Part shown: in pieces, positions 6,560-12,988 of the stretch
Layout: each line of letters starts with the position of its first letter
Position numbering within the stretch: position 1 is the stretch's first letter
Source: Deltaproteobacteria bacterium
GTDB lineage: Bacteria > Desulfobacterota > Desulfobacteria > Desulfobacterales > JAFDCJ01
NCBI GenBank assembly: GCA_019310665.1
Contig: JAFDDW010000017.1
Span: 1-13,052 of the forward strand
Reading direction: 5' to 3'
Length of the DNA: 13,052 nucleotides
Notes under the pieces: model-generated
What the model was told of the DNA's origin: nothing
Seen by the model: only the letters and a program-made list of their open reading frames with translations
Databases searched by the model: none
Made by a program: the position numbers and the translations under genes

Positions 6560-7114
6560 ATGAAAAAAGGCATTGTTTTTGAAACCATGCGGCAGCTGGC
6601 GGAACGGCTGGCAAGCGAAGGCATTCCTTATGCCATTATCGGGGGTATGGCCCTGGCCGCACACGGCTTTGTGCGCATGACCCTTGATGTTGATATTCTA
6701 TTAACCCCGAAGGGATTGTTACTTTTTCGGGAAAAACTCCTCGGCCGTGGATATATCTTAGATTTTCCCGAAGCCGAAAAATCGTTTCGCGACACCGAAA
6801 CCAATGTCAAAATCGAGATAATTACTTCCGGCGAATTTCCCGGTGATGGCTTGCCCAAGCCGGTAGCTTTTCCTGATCCAAAAGATTTGACAATTGAAGA
6901 AGATAATATCCGGGTAATCACTCTTGAAAAACTGATTGAACTAAAACTGGCCTCCGGATTAAGTGCCACCCATCGCATGCGTGATCTCGCAGACGTCCAG
7001 GATTTAATAATCGGGTTAAAGCTACCTTTAAATTTTATGGATAAACTTGATAAAAGCGTTCGTCCGGAATACCAGAGAATCTGGGAAGCTGCGAATAAAG
7101 AAGCCCTTCGTTAA
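6560..7114 (+). CDS. AbiEii/MNT-like nucleotidyltransferase, orphan
   Basis: 184 aa from the ATG at 6560, chosen because AGGTGA (about 6547-6552) lies 7 nt upstream. The in-frame ATG at 6470 has no ribosome-binding site and would add a serine-rich, non-conserved 30-residue leader. The motif YAIIGGMALAAHGFVRMTLD followed by VDILL is the polymerase-beta-type nucleotidyltransferase signature (GG, then D43 and D45); E86 in KIEIIT is in place of the third acid. The C-terminus has KLIELKLASGL and RMRDLADVQDLI, usual in AbiEii/MenT-type and related small nucleotidyltransferases. Known members transfer NMP to proteins or tRNA ends as toxins, or act as MNT antitoxins with HEPN partners. No AbiEi or HEPN gene is adjacent, so its role is open. 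It lies between two toxin-antitoxin modules. Confidence 0.82.
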   Translation: MKKGIVFETMRQLAERLASEGIPYAIIGGMALAAHGFVRMTLDVDILLTPKGLLLFREKLLGRGYILDFPEAEKSFRDTETNVKIEIITSGEFPGDGLPKPVAFPDPKDLTIEEDNIRVITLEKLIELKLASGLSATHRMRDLADVQDLIIGLKLPLNFMDKLDKSVRPEYQRIWEAANKEALR

Positions 7115-7227
7115 ACTGACCCCAAAGGCAGCCAGACCTGTCGATCGCTTTGGTCTGCTCTCCTATTTCAATCAGATCATTTTTTTTCCTTTCATTACTT
7201 TTTATAGAGATAAACTTTCAGCTATCC

Positions 7228-7249
7228 AGGCTTGCGTGCCCGCAAGCTT
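7228..7249 (+). terminator. Hairpin, possible weak terminator
   Basis: AGGCTTGCG-TGCC-CGCAAGCTT folds into a 9-bp stem (one G-T pair) with a 4-nt loop, followed by only a short T-rich stretch (ATTCCTTT). It lies 113 bp after the nucleotidyltransferase stop. It may end that transcript; the weak U-tract keeps confidence low. Confidence 0.35.
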
Positions 7250-7341
7250 ATTCCTTTGGCGATATGGAAACGCTGTATTATTTGCTACCTTCAAAAGTTG
7301 GCAGTCCGATTTCCATTCCTTCCTTATCCCCAAATTTGAAT

Positions 7342-7384
7342 TTGACATTACGGTAATACTGTAATACTACCATAGTTATATAAT
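7342..7384 (+). promoter_or_regulatory. Promoter/operator of the PrlF-MazF-like module
   Basis: TTGACA at 7342-7347 and a perfect TATAAT at 7379-7384 are too far apart (31 bp) to work together. Either TTGACA pairs with a poor -10 (TACTAC, 7365-7370, 17 bp), or TATAAT acts with a weak -35. Between them lies GGTAATACTGTAATACTACC (7352-7371), which contains GTAATACT twice in direct repeat and is also an imperfect palindrome. This is a good operator candidate and shares the GTAATAC core with the palindrome at 4951-4980. Confidence 0.55.
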
Positions 7385-7408
7385 AATTCCAAGAAAGGTA
7401 ACACAAAT

Positions 7409-7648
7409 ATGGAACCCGTGATATCCAGTAAGCTGACAACCAAATGCCAGGCGACCATTCCGGAGAAGGTTAGAGGTATTCTTGATCTTCATCCCGGCGA
7501 TTCCGTAACCTTTGAGGTTACAGCCAACAAAAAAGTATTAATCCGTAAAGCAACGCCAATTGATTTTGAATTCGCCCAGGCCTTGGAAAGTACGCTTGTC
7601 TCTGAATGGCTTTCTGAGAACGATGAGGAGGCCTACCGTGACCTATAA
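7409..7648 (+). CDS. PrlF/AbrB-type antitoxin
   Basis: 79 aa, ATG with AAAGG about 10 nt upstream. The N-terminus is an AbrB swapped hairpin (SSKLTTKCQATIPEKVRGIL, then HPGDSVTFEV and KVLIRKA), close to the PrlF/SohA group. The C-terminal tail (DFEFAQALESTLVSEWLSEN) is acidic and helical, as expected for the toxin-binding part. The downstream toxin overlaps by 11 nt and its ribosome-binding site GAGGAGG lies inside this gene, so translation is coupled. It probably represses its promoter through the GTAATAC repeats. PrlF is best known with YhaV-type toxins; here it accompanies a MazF/PemK-type one. Confidence 0.87.
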   Translation: MEPVISSKLTTKCQATIPEKVRGILDLHPGDSVTFEVTANKKVLIRKATPIDFEFAQALESTLVSEWLSENDEEAYRDL

Positions 7649-7994
7649 GCGATTTGATGTCGTTGTTGTCCCTTTTCCGTTTACGGATAGAAAGGCGGAT
7701 AAACGCCGACCGGCATTGATTTTGTCTGATAAAATGCAATTTAATAAGCCCAGCGGCCATGCCGTTCTGGCAATGATCACGAGCCAAAATAATCCTGACT
7801 GGCCGCGTGATACAAAAATTACCGGTAATCGCAAAGCGGGATTGACAGCGCCTTCCAAGGTTCGCCTGAAACTGTTTACGCTTGATAATCGACTGATTGT
7901 CAAAAAGATAGGAACACTGACTGATACCGATAAAAAGGCTGTTGCAAAAGCATTACAACGTTTGCTGGCAACCAGAATGGACGCCGGTAAATAA
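7638..7994 (+). CDS. MazF/PemK-like endoribonuclease toxin
   Basis: 118 aa from the GTG at 7638, set by the strong GAGGAGG (7625-7631) 6 nt before it; starting upstream would add residues outside the fold. The MazF/PemK fold is clear: FDVVVVPFPFTDRKADKRRP with the conserved R24-P, then ALILSD, the AMITSQ strand (T48-S49, catalytic region), GLTAPSKVRLKLFTLD and KKIGTLTD, followed by a C-terminal helix. These toxins cut mRNA at short sequence motifs in a ribosome-independent manner. All key residues are present, so it should be active. The genes overlap in the order antitoxin then toxin, and nothing else is in the operon. Confidence 0.9.
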   Translation: MTYKRFDVVVVPFPFTDRKADKRRPALILSDKMQFNKPSGHAVLAMITSQNNPDWPRDTKITGNRKAGLTAPSKVRLKLFTLDNRLIVKKIGTLTDTDKKAVAKALQRLLATRMDAGK

Positions 7995-8039
7995 AAAAAA
8001 CGGCTAAAAGTTCTGCCAACTGTCGAGAACGCAGCCTCC

Positions 8040-8122
8040 GGCCTATAGGGCCTACCCTCTCTTCGAGCTGTAAGCTCTACCCTACCGGACGGAGTCGAGC
8101 AGGAAGCCGGTGTGTAAGCCTA
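8040..8122. repeat. Short palindromic repeat units in the spacer before the MFS gene
   Basis: Two related units 25 bp apart, GGCCTATAGGGCCTACCCT (8040) and GAGCTGTAAGCTCTACCCT (8065), each consist of a small inverted repeat followed by CTACCCT. A weaker relative, TGTAAGCCTAC, begins at 8113. No gene reads through them on the plus strand. Function unknown; they may be degenerate mobile or structural-RNA repeats. Confidence 0.3.
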
Positions 8123-8267
8123 CGGGCTGGAAGCGGCCCCGGGCATAATGAAAGGCCAGGGTTTCATAAAACTCCAAAAGTCTGTCCTGAAAAACAGTTT
8201 CCATAAAAACCCCGCCCGCCCCGTGGAACCGCCTCTTCGTCTGATGGTTGAAGACGTATCTTGTATC
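8082..8267 (-). other. Unidentified minus-strand reading frame, possible gene remnant
   Basis: This minus-strand frame is open for 61 codons between a TGA (8270-8268) and a TAG (8084-8082). It reads like real protein: DTRYVFNHQTKRRFHGAGG, then VFMETVFQDRLLEFYETLAF, then HYARGRFQPVGLHTGFLLDS. The only ATG (8204) would give 40 residues and has no clear ribosome-binding site. I do not recognise the family. It could be the C-terminal remnant of a larger gene, a small cryptic gene, or chance. The rest of the 7995-8361 gap holds the small repeats and the probable MFS promoter region. Confidence 0.3.
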
Positions 8268-8300
8268 TCACATTGGAGTTGGTTTAAAATTTAAAATATA

Positions 8301-8311
8301 CCACATTGTGG
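8301..8311. promoter_or_regulatory. Possible operator upstream of the MFS exporter
   Basis: CCACA-T-TGTGG is a small palindrome next to an A/T-rich stretch (TTTAAAATTTAAAATATA, about 8283-8300) that could supply a -10. It is 51 bp before the TTG start. Repressor control of exporters is common, but no regulator gene is adjacent. Confidence 0.25.
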
Positions 8312-8361
8312 GGCATGTCAACCAGGGCAATTAGATAGAATTGATAAGGGAAGTTTATCTT

Positions 8362-9741
8362 TTGAATAATAACGCCGCCCAATTATCTGCCTTGATTATT
8401 GCATCCATAAGCTCCTTTCTGACGCCGTTTATGATCTCCTCGGTCAATATTGCGCTGCCGGCCATTGGCAAGGAATTTAAAAGCGATGCGGTTTTGTTAA
8501 GCTGGGTGGCGACGTCCTACCTTCTGGCGGCCGCGGTTTCGCTGGTACCCTTTGGAAAGCTGGCGGATATTTACGGCCGCAAAAAAGTTTTTCTAAGCGG
8601 CCAGATTATTGTTACGGTTACCTCGTTGCTGGCCGCCTTTTCGGTGTCGGCACCCATGCTTATTGTCTTCCGGATTTTCCAGGGGGTCGGCGGGGCCATG
8701 ATATTTGCCACCAGCATTGCAATTTTAACTTCGGTTTATCCACCCCAGGAGCGTGGCAGGGTGCTGGGTATTGCCGTGGCAGCGGTTTATATCGGTCTTT
8801 CCTGCGGTCCGTTTTTCGGCGGATGGCTGACCCAGCATTTTTCCTGGAGAAGCATATTTCTGATTAATATTCCACTGGGACTGTCCATCATTTGGCTTGT
8901 ATTATGGAAATTAAAAGGTGAGTGGACCGGGGCGCAGGGCGATAAATTCGACCTGATCGGATCGGTGATCTATGGTGCGGCGATTGTGGCCATCATGTAC
9001 GGTATTACCATAATCCCGGCCCTGGCGAGCATCTGGATCATTCTGGCCGGTATTCTGGCCTTGGCCGGTTTTGTCAAATGGGAGACCCGGGTGCGATATC
9101 CGGTTTTTGAAGTGAGCCTGTTTATGGAAAACCGGACTTTTTCTTATTCCTGTCTGGCGGCTTTGATAAATTACAGCGCCACTTTTGCTGTTGGATTTTT
9201 GTTGAGCCTTTACCTGCAGTATATCAAAGGACTGAGCCCCCAGGGTGCCGGGTTGGTATTAATCTCCCAGCCGATGGTGATGGCCGTGTTTTCACCCCTG
9301 GCAGGCAAACTTTCCGATAGAATTGAACCCCGGGTGATCGCTTCGCTGGGAATGGCGCTGACCACCCTGGGACTAATCCTTTTGGCGCTGATCACCAACC
9401 ACACGACGCTTTTATATATTGTCATCAGCTTAATGGTTCTCGGATTCGGGTTTGCCCTGTTTTCGTCACCCAACATGAATGCCATCATGAGTTCGGTTGC
9501 TAAAAAGTATTACGGCATCGCTTCCGGTTCCGTGGGAACCATGCGTGTGCTGGGCCAGATGCTCAGTATGGGAATCGCCACCCTGGTGTTCGCCCTATTT
9601 ATCGGACGGGCCGAGATAGTGCCGGAACTTTATCCGGAGCTGATCAAAAGTGTCAAGATCGCGTTCATCATCTCCTCCGGCCTATGTGCGGCCGGCATAT
9701 TCTTCTCCCTCTCCCGGGGAGATTTGAGATCCGGCGATTGA
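8362..9741 (+). CDS. MFS drug-type exporter, DHA2 (EmrB/QacA) family
   Basis: 459 aa. The TTG at 8362 is preferred because AAGGGAAG (8347-8353) lies 8 nt upstream; the TTG at 8341 has nothing comparable. The protein is almost entirely hydrophobic with about 14 predicted membrane helices, the DHA2 layout. Family motifs are in order: motif A GKLADIYGRKKVF after helix 2, motif B RIFQGVGGAMIF in helix 4, motif C region GPFFGGWLTQHFSWRSIFLI in helix 5, and a second motif-A-like GKLSDRIEPRVIAS in the C-terminal half. Such proteins expel amphipathic drugs or metabolites using the proton gradient across the inner membrane. The substrate cannot be told. No EmrA-like adaptor or regulator gene is next to it, so it stands as a single-gene unit converging on the dihydrouridine synthase gene. 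Confidence 0.9.
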   Translation: MNNNAAQLSALIIASISSFLTPFMISSVNIALPAIGKEFKSDAVLLSWVATSYLLAAAVSLVPFGKLADIYGRKKVFLSGQIIVTVTSLLAAFSVSAPMLIVFRIFQGVGGAMIFATSIAILTSVYPPQERGRVLGIAVAAVYIGLSCGPFFGGWLTQHFSWRSIFLINIPLGLSIIWLVLWKLKGEWTGAQGDKFDLIGSVIYGAAIVAIMYGITIIPALASIWIILAGILALAGFVKWETRVRYPVFEVSLFMENRTFSYSCLAALINYSATFAVGFLLSLYLQYIKGLSPQGAGLVLISQPMVMAVFSPLAGKLSDRIEPRVIASLGMALTTLGLILLALITNHTTLLYIVISLMVLGFGFALFSSPNMNAIMSSVAKKYYGIASGSVGTMRVLGQMLSMGIATLVFALFIGRAEIVPELYPELIKSVKIAFIISSGLCAAGIFFSLSRGDLRSGD

Positions 9742-9744
9742 TTG

Positions 9745-9788
9745 GCAGTTCGAGTTAGAAAATTTTATATTTTCCGAATTGCTAACTC
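9745..9788. terminator. Interrupted inverted repeat between convergent genes
   Basis: The inner pairing GAAAAT-TTTAT-ATTTTC (9758-9774) can be extended either by GAGTTA/TAACTC (9752-9757 with 9783-9788) or by GCAGTTCG/CGAATTGC (9745-9752 with 9775-9782, one mismatch). The position between the MFS stop and the opposite gene suggests a terminator for one or both strands. The A/T-rich stem is weak. Confidence 0.4.
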
Positions 9789-9832
9789 CATCAACTCAAC
9801 AAACTCAACAAACCCCACAACTCAATCAACCC
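9784..9832. repeat. Degenerate 9-nt tandem repeat (AACTCAACA)
   Basis: About five 9-mers: AACTCCATC, AACTCAACA, AACTCAACA, AACCCCACA and a shifted ACTCAATCA. The run extends into the last codons and stop of the minus-strand dihydrouridine synthase gene. The same 9-mer type occurs at 3976-4002. Confidence 0.55.
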
Positions 9833-10793
9833 ATTTAGCGTCTTCTGCAAAGAACCGGTCCACAATTTTTAAATAGTGCTCCAGCTTCTGGGTTCGATGG
9901 ATCTTTTTTTTAATTTGGCGGCTGTTCTGAAATGACCGGCTGAAATAGGTCCAGAAGCCTTTCATTCGATCCAGCAAATGCCCGGGGCCGTGAAACGCCT
10001 GACGGTATTGCTCAAACAGGTCGTCATAAAATGCCCGGAACACATCTATTTTGTTGGCGGAATCGTCTTTACCGTTTTTGATGGTGGCCGGCAAAAAGGG
10101 GTTGGCCAATGCGCCGCGGCCGATCATCCAGCGGTCCACGGTTTTAAACCGTTCAGAAAATATCTTGAAGGTAGCCAGATCGTTGATATCGCCGTTGTAA
10201 ACAATTTTGTGTTCGGAGACTTGCAGACATTTTTCAAACATGTCCAGGTCCGGCTCGCCGTCATACATTTGCTTGCCGGTGCGGGGGTGAACGATGACTT
10301 CATCCAGCGGGTATTGGTTAAATATTTGCAGCAGGGTTAAAATTTCATCGGTCTTATTGCGGCCCAGCCGAGCTTTTATGGACAGACGGTTGGGGATGGC
10401 GGGAATCGTTTTCTCCAGAAAGGCCTCGATTTTTTGCGGATAGGGCAGCAGACCGGAGCCGCGCTGTTTTTTGGCCACCATGGGAAAAGGGCACCCCAGG
10501 TTCCAATTAACCGTTTCATAGCCCAGATCAAAAAGACTTTGGGCCAGGGGGATAAAATCCCCGGGACTGTTGCCGATGATCTGAGGGATGATGGGCATGG
10601 CATGGTTGTTTTCGGGCAGGACATCCTTGAGGTGAGTCTTCTTAAAACGGACGGCCGTCATTGTCGGGATAAATGGTGACACCGCAGCATCAAATCCGTC
10701 AAAGTGCCGTGAGAAAGCATTGCGGTAGATATACTCTGTGAGGCCCCGCAGGGGGGCTAAATACAGGATAATTTTTTTCTGGTTGTTTGTCAT
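9822..10793 (-). CDS. tRNA-dihydrouridine synthase family protein
   Basis: 323 aa. A FMN-dependent TIM-barrel enzyme that reduces uridine in tRNA to dihydrouridine using NADPH. Visible motifs: APLRGLTEYIYRN at the first strand (APM.G in most family members), NWNLGCPFPMVAKKQRGSGL with the catalytic C101, SIKARLG with the conserved K and R, VHPRTGKQMYDG, YNGDI, and MIGRGALANPFL for FMN-phosphate binding. The C-terminus is a helical tRNA-binding domain. Length and layout fit bacterial Dus proteins, perhaps nearer the DusC-like side; the subtype is uncertain. The ATG at 10793 lacks a clear ribosome-binding site but no better start precedes APLRG. A small minus-strand ORF ends 22 bp upstream and may share the transcript. 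Confidence 0.9.
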   Translation of the reverse strand: MTNNQKKIILYLAPLRGLTEYIYRNAFSRHFDGFDAAVSPFIPTMTAVRFKKTHLKDVLPENNHAMPIIPQIIGNSPGDFIPLAQSLFDLGYETVNWNLGCPFPMVAKKQRGSGLLPYPQKIEAFLEKTIPAIPNRLSIKARLGRNKTDEILTLLQIFNQYPLDEVIVHPRTGKQMYDGEPDLDMFEKCLQVSEHKIVYNGDINDLATFKIFSERFKTVDRWMIGRGALANPFLPATIKNGKDDSANKIDVFRAFYDDLFEQYRQAFHGPGHLLDRMKGFWTYFSRSFQNSRQIKKKIHRTQKLEHYLKIVDRFFAEDAKWVD

Positions 10794-10815
10794 GATGGAA
10801 AGTCAAGCCACTCGC

Positions 10816-10984
10816 CTACCTTAGCTTGATCGCCTCAAGGTATTCTTTCACCCAGCCAACAGCCGACATAAACATCTGCCAAATTTGCCATCAACCATTT
10901 GACCTCCGCGCGGTCAATGGCATAATTAACCAGGTCCTCGGCTGTCTGCTCCATATTTGATTTAGGCTTTTCTGGTTTTTCCAT
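10816..10984 (-). pseudogene. Small hypothetical protein, probably frameshifted
   Basis: The ATG at 10984 opens a 49-residue frame (MEKPEKPKSNMEQTAEDLVN, YAIDRAEVKWLMANLADVYV) that stops at TGA 10837-10835. Shortly before that stop, the next frame reads MSAVGWVKEYLEAIKLR and ends at TAG 10818-10816. The join of a conserved-looking DLVNYAIDRAEVKWLM helix with VGWVKEYLEAIKLR suggests one short ORF of about 55 residues broken by a one-base shift. GGGAAG is only 2 nt before the ATG, which is close for a ribosome-binding site. It points in the same direction as the dihydrouridine synthase gene. Function unknown. Confidence 0.4.
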
Positions 10985-11298
10985 AACTTCCCAAATATGA
11001 CCAAATCGGTTCAGCCTGTCAAGAATACTGATGTGCCGGTTGTGAAGTCGCCGTTTAAGAGATTAAGTATGTTGCAAATTCATGAAGATTATTTTAGGAA
11101 TTCGGCTCCCTGATAGAAATCCACAGCAATGACAGCAAACCGCGCAATGCCTTTGTCAAGGATGTCCCGGGACTTCTTCGGAAAACACGATAATGACATT
11201 GACGAATTCTTGTCTTTCCTTTAAAAATGACAATGAATAAAGCATAACCATCATCCCAACCCTGTAAACAATATGCATTTGTAAAACGAGAGGTTCCT
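10985..11298. other. Intergenic region with no recognised gene
   Basis: I see only short open stretches here, for example a plus-strand frame ending MPLSRMSRDFFGKHDNDIDE (then five residues and TAA at about 11221) without a ribosome-binding site. A possible promoter for the DMT permease lies near the right end. Nothing else is supported. Confidence 0.4.
11199..11227 (+). promoter_or_regulatory. Possible promoter of the EamA/DMT permease
   Basis: TTGACG (11199-11204) and TAAAAA (11222-11227) are separated by 17 bp. Transcription would begin about 65 nt before the TTG start. The -10 is poor. Confidence 0.35.
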
Positions 11299-12177
11299 TT
11301 GACTGCCTTACGCTCAACTCCGGGCGCACTGATATGGGTAATTCTGGCCCCTTTATTCTATGCCGCCCTGAGCGTATCAGCCAAACTGGCCGGAGAACAC
11401 CTCAGCGTCTGGCAGGTCGGTCTGGGCCGATTTGCCTTTGGCTTACTGATTGTTCCTTTTATTGTCAAAGCCCTGGGGCTCAGCCTTTGGGGGCATCAGC
11501 GATTTTTGCTTACAGTGCGGGGACTTTGCGGGTCGGTGGCATTTTTACTTTTAGTCGCTGCTTTTCAAAGGATTCCCCTTTCGCTGGCGATGGTGCTTTT
11601 TTACCTCTATCCGGCTTTCACAGCGATCCTGTCCCCCTGGATCACCGGCGAGCCCACAGTCAAAATTGCCTGGCTGTTTATTTGCGGCGCTTTTATTGGC
11701 ACCAGCCTGATTCTGTGGCCCCATGAAGCTTCAGGGGCTTTGAATCTGGGGCATCTATTTGCCGTTGTTGCATCGGTTTTATGTGCCCTTACCCTTCTTC
11801 TGGTGCGGCGATTGGGCCGGGAGAACAACATCTACACCCTGTTTTTTTATCTTTGCCTGACCGGAGCGCTTGCCAGCCTGGCTCCCCTGATGCTGCAGGA
11901 TCTTCCAATACTTCCCGGCAGCACAACCGCCTGGTTAAGCGTTGCAGCGGTCGCTGTTTTCTCAGTAGCGGCCCAGCTTACCATTAACCAGGCCCTGGTC
12001 CGAATCCCCGCTACCATCGTAAGCGTCATAATGACTGTTGAAGTGCCGCTTGTCGCCGGCTTTGGGGTGCTATACCTGGATGAGCCTCTTGGCTGGCGAT
12101 TGGTTGTCGGTGCCTCCCTTATTTTTAGCTGCGGCGTGGGACTCAGCCTCCTGCCTTCTAAGTCAACCACGGATTGA
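11299..12177 (+). CDS. EamA/DMT-family permease
   Basis: 292 aa, a length typical of the 10-helix drug/metabolite transporters made of two EamA repeats. It starts at TTG 11299 with GAGAGG (11288-11293) 5 nt upstream. About ten hydrophobic helices are visible. The first repeat begins with LIWVILAPLFYAALSVSAKL and ends near IGTSLILWP; the second starts at NLGHLFAVVASVLCALTLLL and ends with LGWRLVVGASLIFSCGVGLS. The family motif ...PL.A..GVLYLDEPLGW..., with the acidic pair before the last helix, is present. It acts in the inner membrane; members export amino acids, nucleosides or other metabolites, and no substrate can be assigned. No partner gene is close; the methyltransferase begins 211 bp later. 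Confidence 0.9.
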   Translation: MTALRSTPGALIWVILAPLFYAALSVSAKLAGEHLSVWQVGLGRFAFGLLIVPFIVKALGLSLWGHQRFLLTVRGLCGSVAFLLLVAAFQRIPLSLAMVLFYLYPAFTAILSPWITGEPTVKIAWLFICGAFIGTSLILWPHEASGALNLGHLFAVVASVLCALTLLLVRRLGRENNIYTLFFYLCLTGALASLAPLMLQDLPILPGSTTAWLSVAAVAVFSVAAQLTINQALVRIPATIVSVIMTVEVPLVAGFGVLYLDEPLGWRLVVGASLIFSCGVGLSLLPSKSTTD

Positions 12178-12388
12178 TTCACATAATAATTCCTGTTTTT
12201 AACTTTTTCCGTGCGCGTTGCGTTACCAAAGATTACCTGTTAAATCAGGACTACCATCGTCGCAATCAGACGAGTCAAACGGATTTAGATGGAACTGTTA
12301 TTGAAGAGAGTGTTATTCCTCTCTTAAATGGCGGCCTCGATCCAACAAAATACTTTATGTCATAAACTCTCATAGGAGATCTTTCAAT

Positions 12389-12973
12389 ATGGCGTCACAT
12401 TCAACTCCTTGCTCCGGACATCGCGGGGTTTGCACCTGGTGGATCGCTTATACATTTGATAATCCGCTACGCAGACTCATTCATAAACCCCAAAAGGTTT
12501 TAGGAAACTATGTAAAAGAGGGCATGACCGTGATGGATTTGGGATGCGGCATGGGGCATTTTTCCATCGGTATGGCCGGTTTGGTCGGCCCCACGGGAAA
12601 GGTCATCGCCGTTGATCTCCAGCAAAAAATGCTTGATATCCTGGGCAATCGCGCACGTCGGGCAGGTTTATCCGATAGGATCTTTGCTTATCTCTGCCAG
12701 GCTGACGACATCGGCCTGGAGGTTTCAGCCGAGTTTATTCTTGCCTTCTGGATGGTCCACGAAGTACCCGATCAAAAATTTTTTTTCAAACGGCTAAAAT
12801 CAATGCTGGCTGCCGAAGGAAAGATTTTAATCGCTGAACCTAAAATGCATGTCACGGCTGAAACATTTGAAAAAACTTTAGATATAGCGCAATCCTGCGG
12901 TCTGCAATGTATCGAAAGACCGGATATTCGCTTCAGCCGAACGGCGCTGCTGGGGACGGGCGCCATCGAGTAA
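12389..12973 (+). CDS. Class I SAM-dependent methyltransferase
   Basis: 194 aa, ATG with AGGAGAT (12374-12380) 8 nt upstream. The Rossmann methyltransferase core is clear: motif I VMDLGCGMGHFSIGMA for SAM binding, the acidic end of strand 2 VIAVDLQQKMLDIL, then AEFILAFWMVHEVPD (motif IV region) and LAAEGKILIAEPK (motif VI). It belongs to the small Methyltransf_11/25-like group. The N-terminus includes a CSGHRGVCTWWIAYTFDNPL segment ahead of the core, with histidine and cysteines, common in short archaeal and delta-type members. The substrate is unknown. It stands alone, 15 bp before the end of a convergent gene. Confidence 0.88.
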   Translation: MASHSTPCSGHRGVCTWWIAYTFDNPLRRLIHKPQKVLGNYVKEGMTVMDLGCGMGHFSIGMAGLVGPTGKVIAVDLQQKMLDILGNRARRAGLSDRIFAYLCQADDIGLEVSAEFILAFWMVHEVPDQKFFFKRLKSMLAAEGKILIAEPKMHVTAETFEKTLDIAQSCGLQCIERPDIRFSRTALLGTGAIE

Positions 12974-12988
12974 ACCGTCCTTTGATAT

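Noticed and set aside
7047..7364. 105-codon ORF crossing the end of the nucleotidyltransferase gene
   Set aside because: It begins inside the real gene in another frame and its sequence is low-complexity and aromatic-rich, with no translation signal.
9978..10340. 120-codon plus-strand ORF antisense to the dihydrouridine synthase gene
   Set aside because: The opposite strand carries all the Dus motifs; this is a codon-bias shadow.
12304..12325. AAGAGAG-N8-CTCTCTT hairpin before the methyltransferase gene
   Set aside because: The stem is short and there is no T-run or promoter overlap; not enough to call a terminator or operator.
12174..12365. 63-codon plus-strand ORF after the DMT permease, beginning MIHIIIPVFNF like a glycosyltransferase
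   Set aside because: It overlaps the permease stop, has no ribosome-binding site, and loses any family resemblance after ten residues.
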